DNA of 64,000 nt, from the NCBI RefSeq assembly GCF_002646595.1, contig NZ_PDUD01000030.1, positions 147,071 to 211,070 on the forward strand. The letters run 5' to 3'. The number at the start of each line of letters is the position of its first letter. Within the stretch, counting starts at the first letter, position 1. The position numbers and the translations under genes are program-made. Source of the DNA: Flavilitoribacter nigricans DSM 23189 = NBRC 102662. GTDB taxonomy: Bacteria; Bacteroidota; Bacteroidia; Chitinophagales; Saprospiraceae. Shown piece by piece: positions 42,613-50,503 of this stretch. The notes beneath the pieces were generated by a model. The model saw only the letters and a program-made list of their open reading frames with translations. It was not told the DNA's origin and searched no databases.

Positions 42613-43962
42613 CTACTGATGGCTGTAAGTCGGCGCAAGCCGGGCCTGCATCAGGCCTTCTTCGTCGATCTTCTCCAGCGCAACGGTAGCTATTTCATTC
42701 AATATTCCGGTCTCCAGGGGCAGATCCACCCGGATGTAATTGTCCGTAAATCCGGACATGCTGCTCTCCGATTTACTTTGTTCGAAAAGAACTTCCCGTT
42801 TTTCTCCGAGATGCTGTTCGTAAAAATAACGACGTTTTTTATCGCTCAGAATATTCAGCATCTGATTGCGTCGTCGTCTTTCCTGCATTGGCACGATGCC
42901 GTCCATTTCCGCCGCCGGGGTATTGGGGCGTTCGCTGTAGGTGAATACGTGGAGATAGGAAATATCGAGTTCGTTGAGAAAGCGGTAGCTCTCCAGGAAG
43001 TCTTCTTCAGTCTCGCCAGGGAAGCCAACGATCACGTCCACGCCGATACAGCAATGGGGCATTACTTTTTTGATATGGGCAACGCGATCCGCGTAGAGTT
43101 CGCGCTGGTAGCGACGGCGCATTTGACGCAGCTGCTTATTGTTACCGGATTGCAGCGGCATGTGGAAATGCGGAACGAATCGCTGGGAGCCGGCCACAAA
43201 TTCAATGATCTCGTTGGTGCATAGATTCGGTTCAATACTGGAGATCCGAAAACGTTCGATGCCTTCCACCTCGTCCAGCGCCTGGATCAGATCAATGAAA
43301 AGCGCTTCCTTTTTGGGACGTACACCTTCAATCACCTCCGTTCCGTTACCGAAGTCACCGATGTTGACGCCGGTGAGTACGATCTCTTTCACGCCCAACT
43401 CGGCGATCTTACAGGCATTGCTCACTACCTGCTCCACGGTATCACTGCGGCTGCGGCCGCGGGCCATCGGAATGGTGCAAAAAGTACATTTGTAATCGCA
43501 GCCATCCTGCACTTTGAGAAAAGAGCGGGTGCGGTCGCCGAAAGAAAAGGCGTCCACAAAATTTTTGGCTTCGCTCACTTCACCGGCCTTCACCATGCCT
43601 TTACCCGGAGCTTTGGACAGTTCTTCGACAAAATCGAGGATGCGGAATTTTTCCGCAGCGCCGAGTACCAGATCTACTCCGGGAATATCCGCGATCTCGT
43701 CCGGCTTGAGCTGAGCGTAGCAACCGACGACAATGACCTTGGCCTGCGGATTGAACCGCAGCGCACGCCTTACAATCTGACGGCATTTCCGGTCCGCAAA
43801 ATCCGTCACCGAACAGGTGTTGATCACGTAAATATCCGCTCCGTCATTGAAGGATAGTTCCGTATAGCCGGCCTCCTCGAAAAGCCGTCCGATAGAGGAG
43901 GTTTCCGAATAATTGAGCTTACAGCCCAGCGTGTAAAAAGCCACGGATCTTGGAGTTGCCAT
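42613..43962 (-). CDS. mtaB: Threonylcarbamoyladenosine tRNA methylthiotransferase
   Basis: A 449-residue radical-SAM methylthiotransferase that converts t6A37 to ms2t6A37 in ANN-decoding tRNAs. The N-terminal UPF0004 domain supplies Cys14, Cys50 and Cys81 for an auxiliary cluster; the radical-SAM motif is CDYKCTFC (Cys155, Cys159, Cys162), followed by IPMARGRSRS and EIVLTGVNIGDFG. A C-terminal TRAM-like domain (LFEQSKSESSMSGFTDNYIRV) binds RNA. The TLGCKLNYSE beginning and GVNIG motif favour MtaB over MiaB. A promoter-like TATCTTTG on the minus strand lies upstream. Confidence 0.93.
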   Translation of the reverse strand: MATPRSVAFYTLGCKLNYSETSSIGRLFEEAGYTELSFNDGADIYVINTCSVTDFADRKCRQIVRRALRFNPQAKVIVVGCYAQLKPDEIADIPGVDLVLGAAEKFRILDFVEELSKAPGKGMVKAGEVSEAKNFVDAFSFGDRTRSFLKVQDGCDYKCTFCTIPMARGRSRSDTVEQVVSNACKIAELGVKEIVLTGVNIGDFGNGTEVIEGVRPKKEALFIDLIQALDEVEGIERFRISSIEPNLCTNEIIEFVAGSQRFVPHFHMPLQSGNNKQLRQMRRRYQRELYADRVAHIKKVMPHCCIGVDVIVGFPGETEEDFLESYRFLNELDISYLHVFTYSERPNTPAAEMDGIVPMQERRRRNQMLNILSDKKRRYFYEQHLGEKREVLFEQSKSESSMSGFTDNYIRVDLPLETGILNEIATVALEKIDEEGLMQARLAPTYSHQ

Positions 43963-44374
43963 GTATTGCGCTACAATTCATTAAAAAAGAGGCACAAAGA
44001 TACGGGTTTTTGTTGGAAACCGGGTGTTTTGGAGCTGCAGACCAAGTTGTTATACGGATACTCGATCCTTAATGAGTTTAGTTCCCAATTTTTTTACGGT
44101 GGAATATCATTGATGTAAGTTTTTTGATGGGCAAATTATTTGTATTCAGTGTTTTATCTTTTATCGATAACGTACTTGTGGGTAAGATTTCTGGTGTAAC
44201 TGTCCGTGACATTTTGCTTTAATTGTCAGAATTTGGAGACTGTCCGATAGTCAGTCTTTCCAAAAGCAGTACAGGGGAAGTTGAAATGCGACCCTAATTA
44301 TGCATTTCCAATAAGTGCCCAACGTGCTGCCATCCGGTAGGGATAATTATGCGCTTAAACCTCAAAATATAGTT
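43963..44374. other. 412-bp intergenic region, mostly featureless
   Basis: It holds TATCTTTG on the minus strand at 43995-44002, which fits the TAnnTTTG -7 element, 33 bases before the mtaB ATG. Otherwise I see nothing recognisable in it. Confidence 0.5.
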
Positions 44375-44752
44375 ATGAAAAACCGCTTTCTGTTTTTAGT
44401 ACTCCTGGTATTAGCCTCCTGTAATTCACAAGGTCTCGAATCGGAAAATGATTTTGATACAAAGAAAAAACTCATCGAAGATAAAATCCAGGCATTAGGA
44501 CTCAAGCATTCCGATGTCAGCATTCCTGGTGATGTCGATACGGTAGCGTTTTTGAATGCGGATATTGATGTGATATTTCAAAGGCTGGAAATTTTTGCTT
44601 CTGATAAACAAAAGGAAAGGGACTTTCTGGAACGAATTGAAGAATTTGAAGAGACTGTTGCCCGCGATTCGACGCTTTCGCCGGAAGAGAAAAAGAAAAA
44701 ACTGGAAAACTTCTTCCCCGAATTGATCCGGGGTGGAGGTTCAGAGCATTGA
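44375..44752 (+). CDS. Small putative lipoprotein, unknown
   Basis: A 125-residue protein from the ATG at 44375; a longer frame upstream is open but lacks a signal. Lipoprotein signal FLFLVLLVLASC (Cys16). The mature part is helical and charged (KQKERDFLERIEEFEETVARD, SPEEKKKKLENFF), possibly a short coiled coil. No family recognised. Two hairpins and a MITE-like element follow downstream. Confidence 0.6.
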   Translation: MKNRFLFLVLLVLASCNSQGLESENDFDTKKKLIEDKIQALGLKHSDVSIPGDVDTVAFLNADIDVIFQRLEIFASDKQKERDFLERIEEFEETVARDSTLSPEEKKKKLENFFPELIRGGGSEH

Positions 44753-44772
44753 TCGTTCGAATTTGTTGACCA

Positions 44773-44833
44773 GGCATACTTGACGCGAAGTGGTTTGGGA
44801 TTTTTCCAAACCACTCCGCGTCAGTATACCTGA
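44773..44833. terminator. Long hairpin after the small lipoprotein gene
   Basis: AGTGGTTTGG (44789-44798) pairs with CCAAACCACT (44806-44815), and the stem continues through GACGCG/CGCGTC with one mismatch. The T-rich loop and stem length fit a terminator or transcript-end structure for the gene ending at 44752. Confidence 0.55.
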
Positions 44834-44878
44834 TGAAATAATGAATACAGTCTACCCAATCATCTGGTACATCTATAT

Positions 44879-44910
44879 CGGTTAGCGTACCGTTGCCGGT
44901 ACACTAACCG
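44879..44910. repeat. Imperfect inverted repeat
   Basis: CGGTTAGCGTACCG (44879-44892) and CGGTACACTAACCG (44897-44910) form a stem with one mismatch and a 4-base loop, between the lipoprotein terminator and the MITE-like element. Function unknown. Confidence 0.45.
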
Positions 44911-44960
44911 ATTTCCATTGAGGCACTATTGAGGTAGAATATTTTTAAATCGCATCTTGA

Positions 44961-45267
44961 CTCGACTTTAGCAAATTCAATAATAGGATTCAGTGCCCGT
45001 GCAAAGCTGTAATCCAATTTAAAACGTACTATCGTAAACCGGATGTCTTAAAATCGCTCTTTGAATTCGCCGTCTCACTTGATAGATGAATCCCATTTTA
45101 TCTCCAGGGCTATGCCCTTCCCCGACCTGATTGCAATCATTCAGCTATAAATATTTCAGGGCTATGCTCTTATCCATGTCAGCGGCGTAGCCCTGGCTAT
45201 GAATTGATCTGGAAGGTCCGTTTCCTTATTCTATTTACCGTACGCAACATAAAATGATAAAGTCGAG
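44961..45267. mobile_element. MITE-like element, copy A
   Basis: A ~307-bp noncoding element ending in CTCGACTTTAG (44961-44971) and TAAAGTCGAG (45258-45267), that is, imperfect terminal inverted repeats. It matches, in reverse orientation, the element at 54713-55018 over both outer thirds (for example AGGATTCAGTGCCCGTGC, CGTAAACCGGATGTCTTAAAAT, CGTCTCACTTGAT, TTATTCTATTTAC). The centres differ but share GGCGTAGCCCTGG-type blocks. No transposase is present. A clear target-site duplication was not found. Confidence 0.7.
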
Positions 45268-45290
45268 CTTAATATCAAGACTTTAACCCA

Positions 45291-47588
45291 TTACAGGCGG
45301 ATCCGGTACGCCATACTTACCCTAAAGAACAGGCCGTCTCCCCAGTTGACATTCGTCAGGTACGTTCTTTCCTCCACTCCGGTACGGATCTTCCGAAAGA
45401 TGCCGACCCCGGGTTCCAGCGTTAGGCAAATGTTCTCCAACAGATAATAATCCACAAAGAGCGAAAGCTGGTTATCATCCAGCCGAATGTACCGACTGCC
45501 GCTGTTGGGCGCGCGGAAACTATTGGTCGGAGCCCGGAAGGTAAATCCGCCGTACCAGGTTTTATTGAACTTGTGCTCGTAGGATAAACGTCCCGGTAAC
45601 AAGCCGAAGAGATAGTTATTATCATCGATCTGCCAGTCGATACCGAAGAGCGGCATGACAAAGAGGCCGAAAAATTCATTGTTCACGTAAACGCCCAGGC
45701 TGAATTTCTGATCCTCTTTTCGCTGATAGGAAACGTAGGTCGCTCCGCCGATCTGGTGGGTATTATCCACAAAAAATGCGTTGCCATTCCAGCGGTTGAT
45801 CAGCATTGCCGTCACGGACCATTTCGATTCGTTGAAGGGCAAGATAAAACCAACGGGCAGCACCAGGCTCTGCAATCTCGGATAGGTATATTCCGGATCT
45901 TTCTGATCCAACTGCCATTCCTCGAAAGAGGGACTGAATAGGATATAGGTGTTTTTTTTCAGTTCGAAAGGCAGATCTCCTCCCATCCAAATATGATTGA
46001 AAGGCGTTGCCGGACCGTTCTTGAAAGCAGTCTGGTAACGGACTTGGATCGGATCCACATAGGGCTGGGCCCACAGCGAGGCGCCGAAGCCCAAGAGGAC
46101 GATGAAGATCAACCACATTTTCGTGGCATGAGCCAGGTTTTTAAAAGTTTTTTTCAACCTGGTCCAGGTACTGAATAGCCGGTTGACTACTCCCATCCAG
46201 GCCGGATGATCCAGGGTGGGATCATTCTGGGCAGCGCCGGTTTTATCCTCGGGACCGTAAAGATCTTCCATGATCTTTTTGACGGAATGTTCCACCATGC
46301 CGCGGAAAGGTATCCTGGCCATGAGGCCGTAAATGGCCGCACTGCCTTTGGCAACCGCTTCCGGATGGTCGGCTGCATAAACGTAGGCTGCCTGCAGGTC
46401 GGAAAGGTATTCGTCGATTACTGTGACATTGGTGGGCAATACCGTCAGGTGGATGCTATCCGGGAACTGCTGGCGTTCCACCATCCAGCCTTTTTCTTCC
46501 AGCTGGTCGGCAATGACAAAAATATCCGGATCGTTATCGACGGTCGTGTAGGAAATGAGATTCATACAGGGATCACCGATGACCTTAATGCCCGGCATAT
46601 TGCTCAGACTTTGGTGCAAGTGTTCGGTTCCCTCCATCAGTTGCCGGGCAACGGCCAGATAACCCTCCTGACCGAGATGCTTCATGCCCGCCCAGGCGGC
46701 GGCTATCGGGCCACCGGCCCGCGTACCGAGTAAAGTGGGCGAAATATAAATACCTCCCGGATAATCCGTAGTAACTACAAACTGGTGCCGCAGGTAATCC
46801 ATACTTTTGTAGGTGATCACTGAAGTACCTTTGGGGCCAAAACCGAACTTGTGCACATCGGCGGAGATGGAACATACCCCATCCAACCGATAATCCCAAG
46901 GCGGTATAGGATAACCCAGCTTTTCTACCCAGGGTAACATAAAACCGCCGATACAGGCATCCACGTGCATGGGGAGATCGTGCTTTTTGGCGATACCGGC
47001 AATAGCTTCGATCGGATCCATTACGCCGTTCGGGTAACTGGGAGCGGAAGCTACGACCAGAATGGTATTCTCGTTGATGAGCGCTTCCATTTCCCGGGGC
47101 ATGGCCCGGCGATCGTCATCGACCGGTGCTTTGCGTACCTGTAAACCGAACAGCATGGCGGCTTTATCGAAGGCCGGATGGATCGTGACCGGAGCCACCA
47201 CTTCCGGTTGGGTGATCCGCGGATGCAGTTTGCGGGCCCGTTCCCGGTAGGTATACATGGCCAACAGAATACTTTCGGTACCACCGGTAGTCATCACCCC
47301 GACGGTATTTTCATCGCCGTAGAGCATGTCGGCGGTCATGTGCACGACCTCCTGCTCCATTCGGTGCAGACTTTTAAAGGCCAGCGGATTGAGGTAATTG
47401 GCGCTATACAACTCATCATTGGCCGCTTTGAGCAGCTCATCGTGTTCCTGATTGATGTAGTATACCAGGCACCAGACTTTGCCGTCTTTCCAGTCGGCAT
47501 CTTCCTGCTGCATATTTTGGATCTGCTCGAGAATGCGATCCCTTTTTTCGCCTCTGAGGGGTATGCCGGTTTTTTGATTAGCGATCAT
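45291..47588 (-). CDS. Sphingosine-1-phosphate-lyase-like PLP enzyme fused to an outer-membrane-type domain
   Basis: One 765-residue frame. Residues 1-~460 form a PLP-dependent lyase of the sphingosine-1-phosphate lyase group: GVMTTGGTESILLAMYTYR, MHVDACIGGFMLPW, and SADVHKFGFGPKGTSVITY with Lys247 as the PLP lysine, then TTDYPGGIYISPTLLGTRAGG. Such enzymes split a phosphorylated long-chain base into an aldehyde and phosphoethanolamine. The rest starts with a signal-peptide-like segment at Met491 (MWLIFIVLLGFGASLWAQ) followed by ~260 residues of alternating beta strands ending SMAYRIRL, like an outer-membrane beta-barrel (DUF6268-like, tentative). An ATG at 46118 could start this part separately. 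It overlaps the upstream transporter gene by 4 bases. Confidence 0.75.
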   Translation of the reverse strand: MIANQKTGIPLRGEKRDRILEQIQNMQQEDADWKDGKVWCLVYYINQEHDELLKAANDELYSANYLNPLAFKSLHRMEQEVVHMTADMLYGDENTVGVMTTGGTESILLAMYTYRERARKLHPRITQPEVVAPVTIHPAFDKAAMLFGLQVRKAPVDDDRRAMPREMEALINENTILVVASAPSYPNGVMDPIEAIAGIAKKHDLPMHVDACIGGFMLPWVEKLGYPIPPWDYRLDGVCSISADVHKFGFGPKGTSVITYKSMDYLRHQFVVTTDYPGGIYISPTLLGTRAGGPIAAAWAGMKHLGQEGYLAVARQLMEGTEHLHQSLSNMPGIKVIGDPCMNLISYTTVDNDPDIFVIADQLEEKGWMVERQQFPDSIHLTVLPTNVTVIDEYLSDLQAAYVYAADHPEAVAKGSAAIYGLMARIPFRGMVEHSVKKIMEDLYGPEDKTGAAQNDPTLDHPAWMGVVNRLFSTWTRLKKTFKNLAHATKMWLIFIVLLGFGASLWAQPYVDPIQVRYQTAFKNGPATPFNHIWMGGDLPFELKKNTYILFSPSFEEWQLDQKDPEYTYPRLQSLVLPVGFILPFNESKWSVTAMLINRWNGNAFFVDNTHQIGGATYVSYQRKEDQKFSLGVYVNNEFFGLFVMPLFGIDWQIDDNNYLFGLLPGRLSYEHKFNKTWYGGFTFRAPTNSFRAPNSGSRYIRLDDNQLSLFVDYYLLENICLTLEPGVGIFRKIRTGVEERTYLTNVNWGDGLFFRVSMAYRIRL

Positions 47589-48922
47589 GAGGGAATAGTT
47601 TGCCGGGCCGGTCTTGCCTTATCTACCAGAAAAAGCAGGACCAGCCCGATGGTGAACCAAATAGCCAGTGCAATGATCGAATTGCGCATGCTCCCGGTCA
47701 GGTTATCCAGGTATCCAAACATGACTAATCCGAACATCATGGCCGTTTTCTCACAGACATCATAAAAACTGAAGTAAGCGGCATTGCTTCCGGTCTTCGG
47801 GATCATTTTGGCAAAGGTGGACCTGGAAAGCGATTGAATGCCTCCCATAACAATGCCAATGAAGAATGCCGCGATATAAAAATGTATAGGTGTAATAATG
47901 AAGTAACTGCCCGCACAGATCATGATCCAGATGCCCACCGAGATCATCAATGCGGTGATATTGCTGGTCTTTTTCGAGATCCACGCAAATAGAAAGGCAC
48001 CGCCGATACCCAGATATTCCAGCAACAGCACGGTAACGATGAGTTGGGTCAGTCCGAGATGGATCTCTTTTTCGCCGAAGGACGAGGCCATGAACATCAC
48101 CGTTTGTACGCCCATGATGTAGAAGAAAAAACTGAAAAGGAAAGTCTTGAGCCGGGGCTGCGATTGCAACTGCTGCCAGACTTTTTTCAGTTTTTTATAA
48201 CCCTGGGTGAATCGGTTCCCAACCGGTTTGGCCGTATACAATCCGCGGGGCAACACCCGAAACGGGATCTGTGCAAAGCCAAGCCACCATAGTCCGGTCA
48301 GCAGGAAGGACAAACGGGGAAACAGCGTATCATCGGTAACGCCAAGTGCCTGCTGGTTCAGGATGAAAACGAGGTTGATGATCAGGAGGGTGGTCGCACC
48401 AATGTAGCCGAATGCGTAGCCCCGCGCGCTGACCTTATCCTGTCGGTCTTCCGTAGCGATTACCGGGAGATAGGAATTGTAGAAGACGATACTTCCGGAA
48501 TACCCGACCGTCGCCAGCAGCATACCGCCCAGCCCCAGATATACCAGATGGTAGTCCGTAAAAAAGAAGAGCAACATACTGCCGCCGGCTCCCAGGTAAC
48601 AGAAAAACTGCATATAGGAACGATGGTTGCTGCTGTAATCCGAAATGGACGAAAGCAGGGGAGAGATCAGCGCGATCAGACCGAAAGCGATACCGAGATT
48701 GATGGAATAAGCGGCTGTGTTCTCCATACTCAGTCCAAAAAGAGAAATGGTAGAGGTGCCGTCGGCACTGGTAATGGTGTTGTAATAGGCCGGAAAGATG
48801 GCGGATACGATCACGAGCGCGTAGGCGGAATTAGCCCAGTCGTACATAGCCCATGCATTGATGGTCTTCCGGTCATTTTTGGCAATTGCCGTGCTTATTC
48901 GTTGACTGGGCCTCGCATTCAT
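47585..48922 (-). CDS. UMF1/Atg22-type MFS transporter
   Basis: A 445-residue integral membrane protein with about 12 helices. It begins INAWAMYDWANSAYALVIVSAIFPAYY, the signature of the UMF1 (unknown major facilitator 1, Atg22-related) family, and has GVMLLATVGYSGSIVFYNSYLP-like segments and IGIVMGGIQSLSRSTFAKMIP, also typical. The substrate is not known for bacterial members; amino-acid efflux is shown for the yeast relative. Its stop codon overlaps the start of the lyase fusion gene by 4 bases (ATGA), so the two are surely translated from one transcript. That link suggests transport of something that the lyase uses or makes, but this is inference. Confidence 0.88.
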   Translation of the reverse strand: MNARPSQRISTAIAKNDRKTINAWAMYDWANSAYALVIVSAIFPAYYNTITSADGTSTISLFGLSMENTAAYSINLGIAFGLIALISPLLSSISDYSSNHRSYMQFFCYLGAGGSMLLFFFTDYHLVYLGLGGMLLATVGYSGSIVFYNSYLPVIATEDRQDKVSARGYAFGYIGATTLLIINLVFILNQQALGVTDDTLFPRLSFLLTGLWWLGFAQIPFRVLPRGLYTAKPVGNRFTQGYKKLKKVWQQLQSQPRLKTFLFSFFFYIMGVQTVMFMASSFGEKEIHLGLTQLIVTVLLLEYLGIGGAFLFAWISKKTSNITALMISVGIWIMICAGSYFIITPIHFYIAAFFIGIVMGGIQSLSRSTFAKMIPKTGSNAAYFSFYDVCEKTAMMFGLVMFGYLDNLTGSMRNSIIALAIWFTIGLVLLFLVDKARPARQTIPS

Positions 48923-49117
48923 AATCCAAAACCTTCTTAGGCTTTTTCCTAAGTTAAGTGGAAAATGGAAAAGCCGTTCTGACTCGTATCAGGAGCTATG
49001 GAGATATTTGTCAGTTGCCTAAGCGGCGACCGTTTACTGGAAAATAGAGCGTTCAATTTCTCCGATGATGAGGCCGGAATGCCGCATTTTCAGTAGCTTT
49101 CCCGGAAAATTAGGAAA

Positions 49118-50434
49118 ATGAAAAACATCGCCTTATTCCTGCCTTTCCTACTGTGTCTTCTGAATTGTGCCATCGAAGCGCCCGGTAAAATAGAGCCCTC
49201 CACTCCGGACCGAACTTCCTGGGACATTGATATCCCCTTGGCGGGCAATGCCTGGGTGCTGGAGGAACCGGCAGCTTCTTCCGGATTGATTCAGGAAAGC
49301 GGACTGACCAACTGGTCGGATCCCGGCCAGACCATCGGCGTATTTTTTCACCTGGAGCGCACCGGCCGGCTGGATGTGGCGATCCGTGCCCGTTTGCAAA
49401 ACGGAGCATCTGAAATTACGGGTACGCTCGGTGGAGTATCGAAAAAAGTGAATATTGCAACGACGACCGATTGGGTGACCATTCCGATCGGTACATTTGA
49501 AGTCACGCAACCCGGCTACCAGCGCCTGGAATTACGGGGAGACAGCCGTACCGCTGCGGTATTTGCCGAAGTAGAAATGGTGCTGCTCGCGGGACCGGCC
49601 ACTAAAGGGAAAGTCCATTTCATAAAAGACGAATTTTACTGGGGCCGTCGCGGGCCGTCCGTTCATTATTGGTTCCCGCAGTCGGATGCAGTCGGGGAAA
49701 TCGAGTGGTTTTACAGTGAGATCACCGTTCCGGAAGGACAGGATGTGATCGGCTCCTATTTCATGGCCAATGGTTTTGGAGAAGGATATTTTGGATTTCA
49801 GGTTAATTCGGATACCGAACGGCGGATCCTCTTTTCGATCTGGAGTCCTTTTCAGACCGACAATCCCGATGAAATTCCCGAAGATCAGAAGATCAAATTG
49901 CTCAAGAAAGGACCTGATGTTTATACCGGTGAATTTGGGAACGAGGGCTCGGGTGGTCAGAGCTATTTGCGTTATTCCTGGCGGGCCGGGACCACCTACC
50001 GATTCCTGTTGCGTGGTCATCCGTCCACGGAGGGAAATACTGATTATACCGCCTGGTTTTACGCTCCGGAAGTTGGGGAGTGGATGTTGATCGCCGACTG
50101 GCGCCGCCCGCAAACCAATACGTATCTGACCGGGCTCTATTCTTTTCTGGAAAACTTCATTCCCGAAACCGGTGTACTACCGCGCTACGCCCGTTACGGC
50201 AATCAGTGGATACGCGATAGCCGGGGGCAATGGCACGAGCTTACCCAGGCACGCTTCACCGCCGATGCAACTGCCCGCAAAGGCAATCGCCTGGATTATA
50301 CCGGTGGTCTGGAAGGCGGAGCGTTCTTCCTGAAAAACTGTGGCTTCTTCAGCGAAAGAACAGCAATCGATACCGATTTCAACCGCCCGCTAACCGGCCA
50401 GCAACCGCAAGTAGACCTGAACAGTTTACCGTAA
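49118..50434 (+). CDS. DUF3472 domain lipoprotein with an N-terminal DUF5077-like domain
   Basis: A 438-residue protein with a lipoprotein signal (FLPFLLCLLNC, Cys17). The N-terminal half is a beta-sandwich (DUF5077-like: IDIPLAGNAWVLEEP, GVFFHLERTGRLDVAIRA, GYQRLELRG), and the C-terminal half is DUF3472 (RRGPSVHYWFPQ, YFMANGFGEGYFGFQVNS, ILFSIWSPF, YTAWFYAPE, GLYSFLENFIPETG). The family is found with glycan-acting proteins in Bacteroidota; a carbohydrate role is plausible because a GH3 enzyme gene converges on it, but this is inference. A shared hairpin terminator separates the two. Confidence 0.82.
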   Translation: MKNIALFLPFLLCLLNCAIEAPGKIEPSTPDRTSWDIDIPLAGNAWVLEEPAASSGLIQESGLTNWSDPGQTIGVFFHLERTGRLDVAIRARLQNGASEITGTLGGVSKKVNIATTTDWVTIPIGTFEVTQPGYQRLELRGDSRTAAVFAEVEMVLLAGPATKGKVHFIKDEFYWGRRGPSVHYWFPQSDAVGEIEWFYSEITVPEGQDVIGSYFMANGFGEGYFGFQVNSDTERRILFSIWSPFQTDNPDEIPEDQKIKLLKKGPDVYTGEFGNEGSGGQSYLRYSWRAGTTYRFLLRGHPSTEGNTDYTAWFYAPEVGEWMLIADWRRPQTNTYLTGLYSFLENFIPETGVLPRYARYGNQWIRDSRGQWHELTQARFTADATARKGNRLDYTGGLEGGAFFLKNCGFFSERTAIDTDFNRPLTGQQPQVDLNSLP

Positions 50435-50451
50435 GGGTAATGGGGATTCAG

Positions 50452-50499
50452 CATAGCGAAAAGGGTGGCCGATCCGATCGGGCCAACCTTTTCGCTATG
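50452..50499. terminator. Bidirectional terminator between the DUF3472 and GH3 genes
   Basis: CATAGCGAAAAGG and CCTTTTCGCTATG form the outer stem, with TGGCC/GGCCA inside, spanning 50452-50499. It ends 5 bases before the GH3 stop codon of the convergent gene. Confidence 0.8.
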
Positions 50500-50503
50500 A
50501 CGC

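Noticed and set aside
45756..46118. Frameshift as explanation for the lyase/barrel fusion
   Set aside because: The frame stays open and protein-like through both parts with no stop, so the sequence as given supports a continuous frame; a sequencing error can only be tested on reads.
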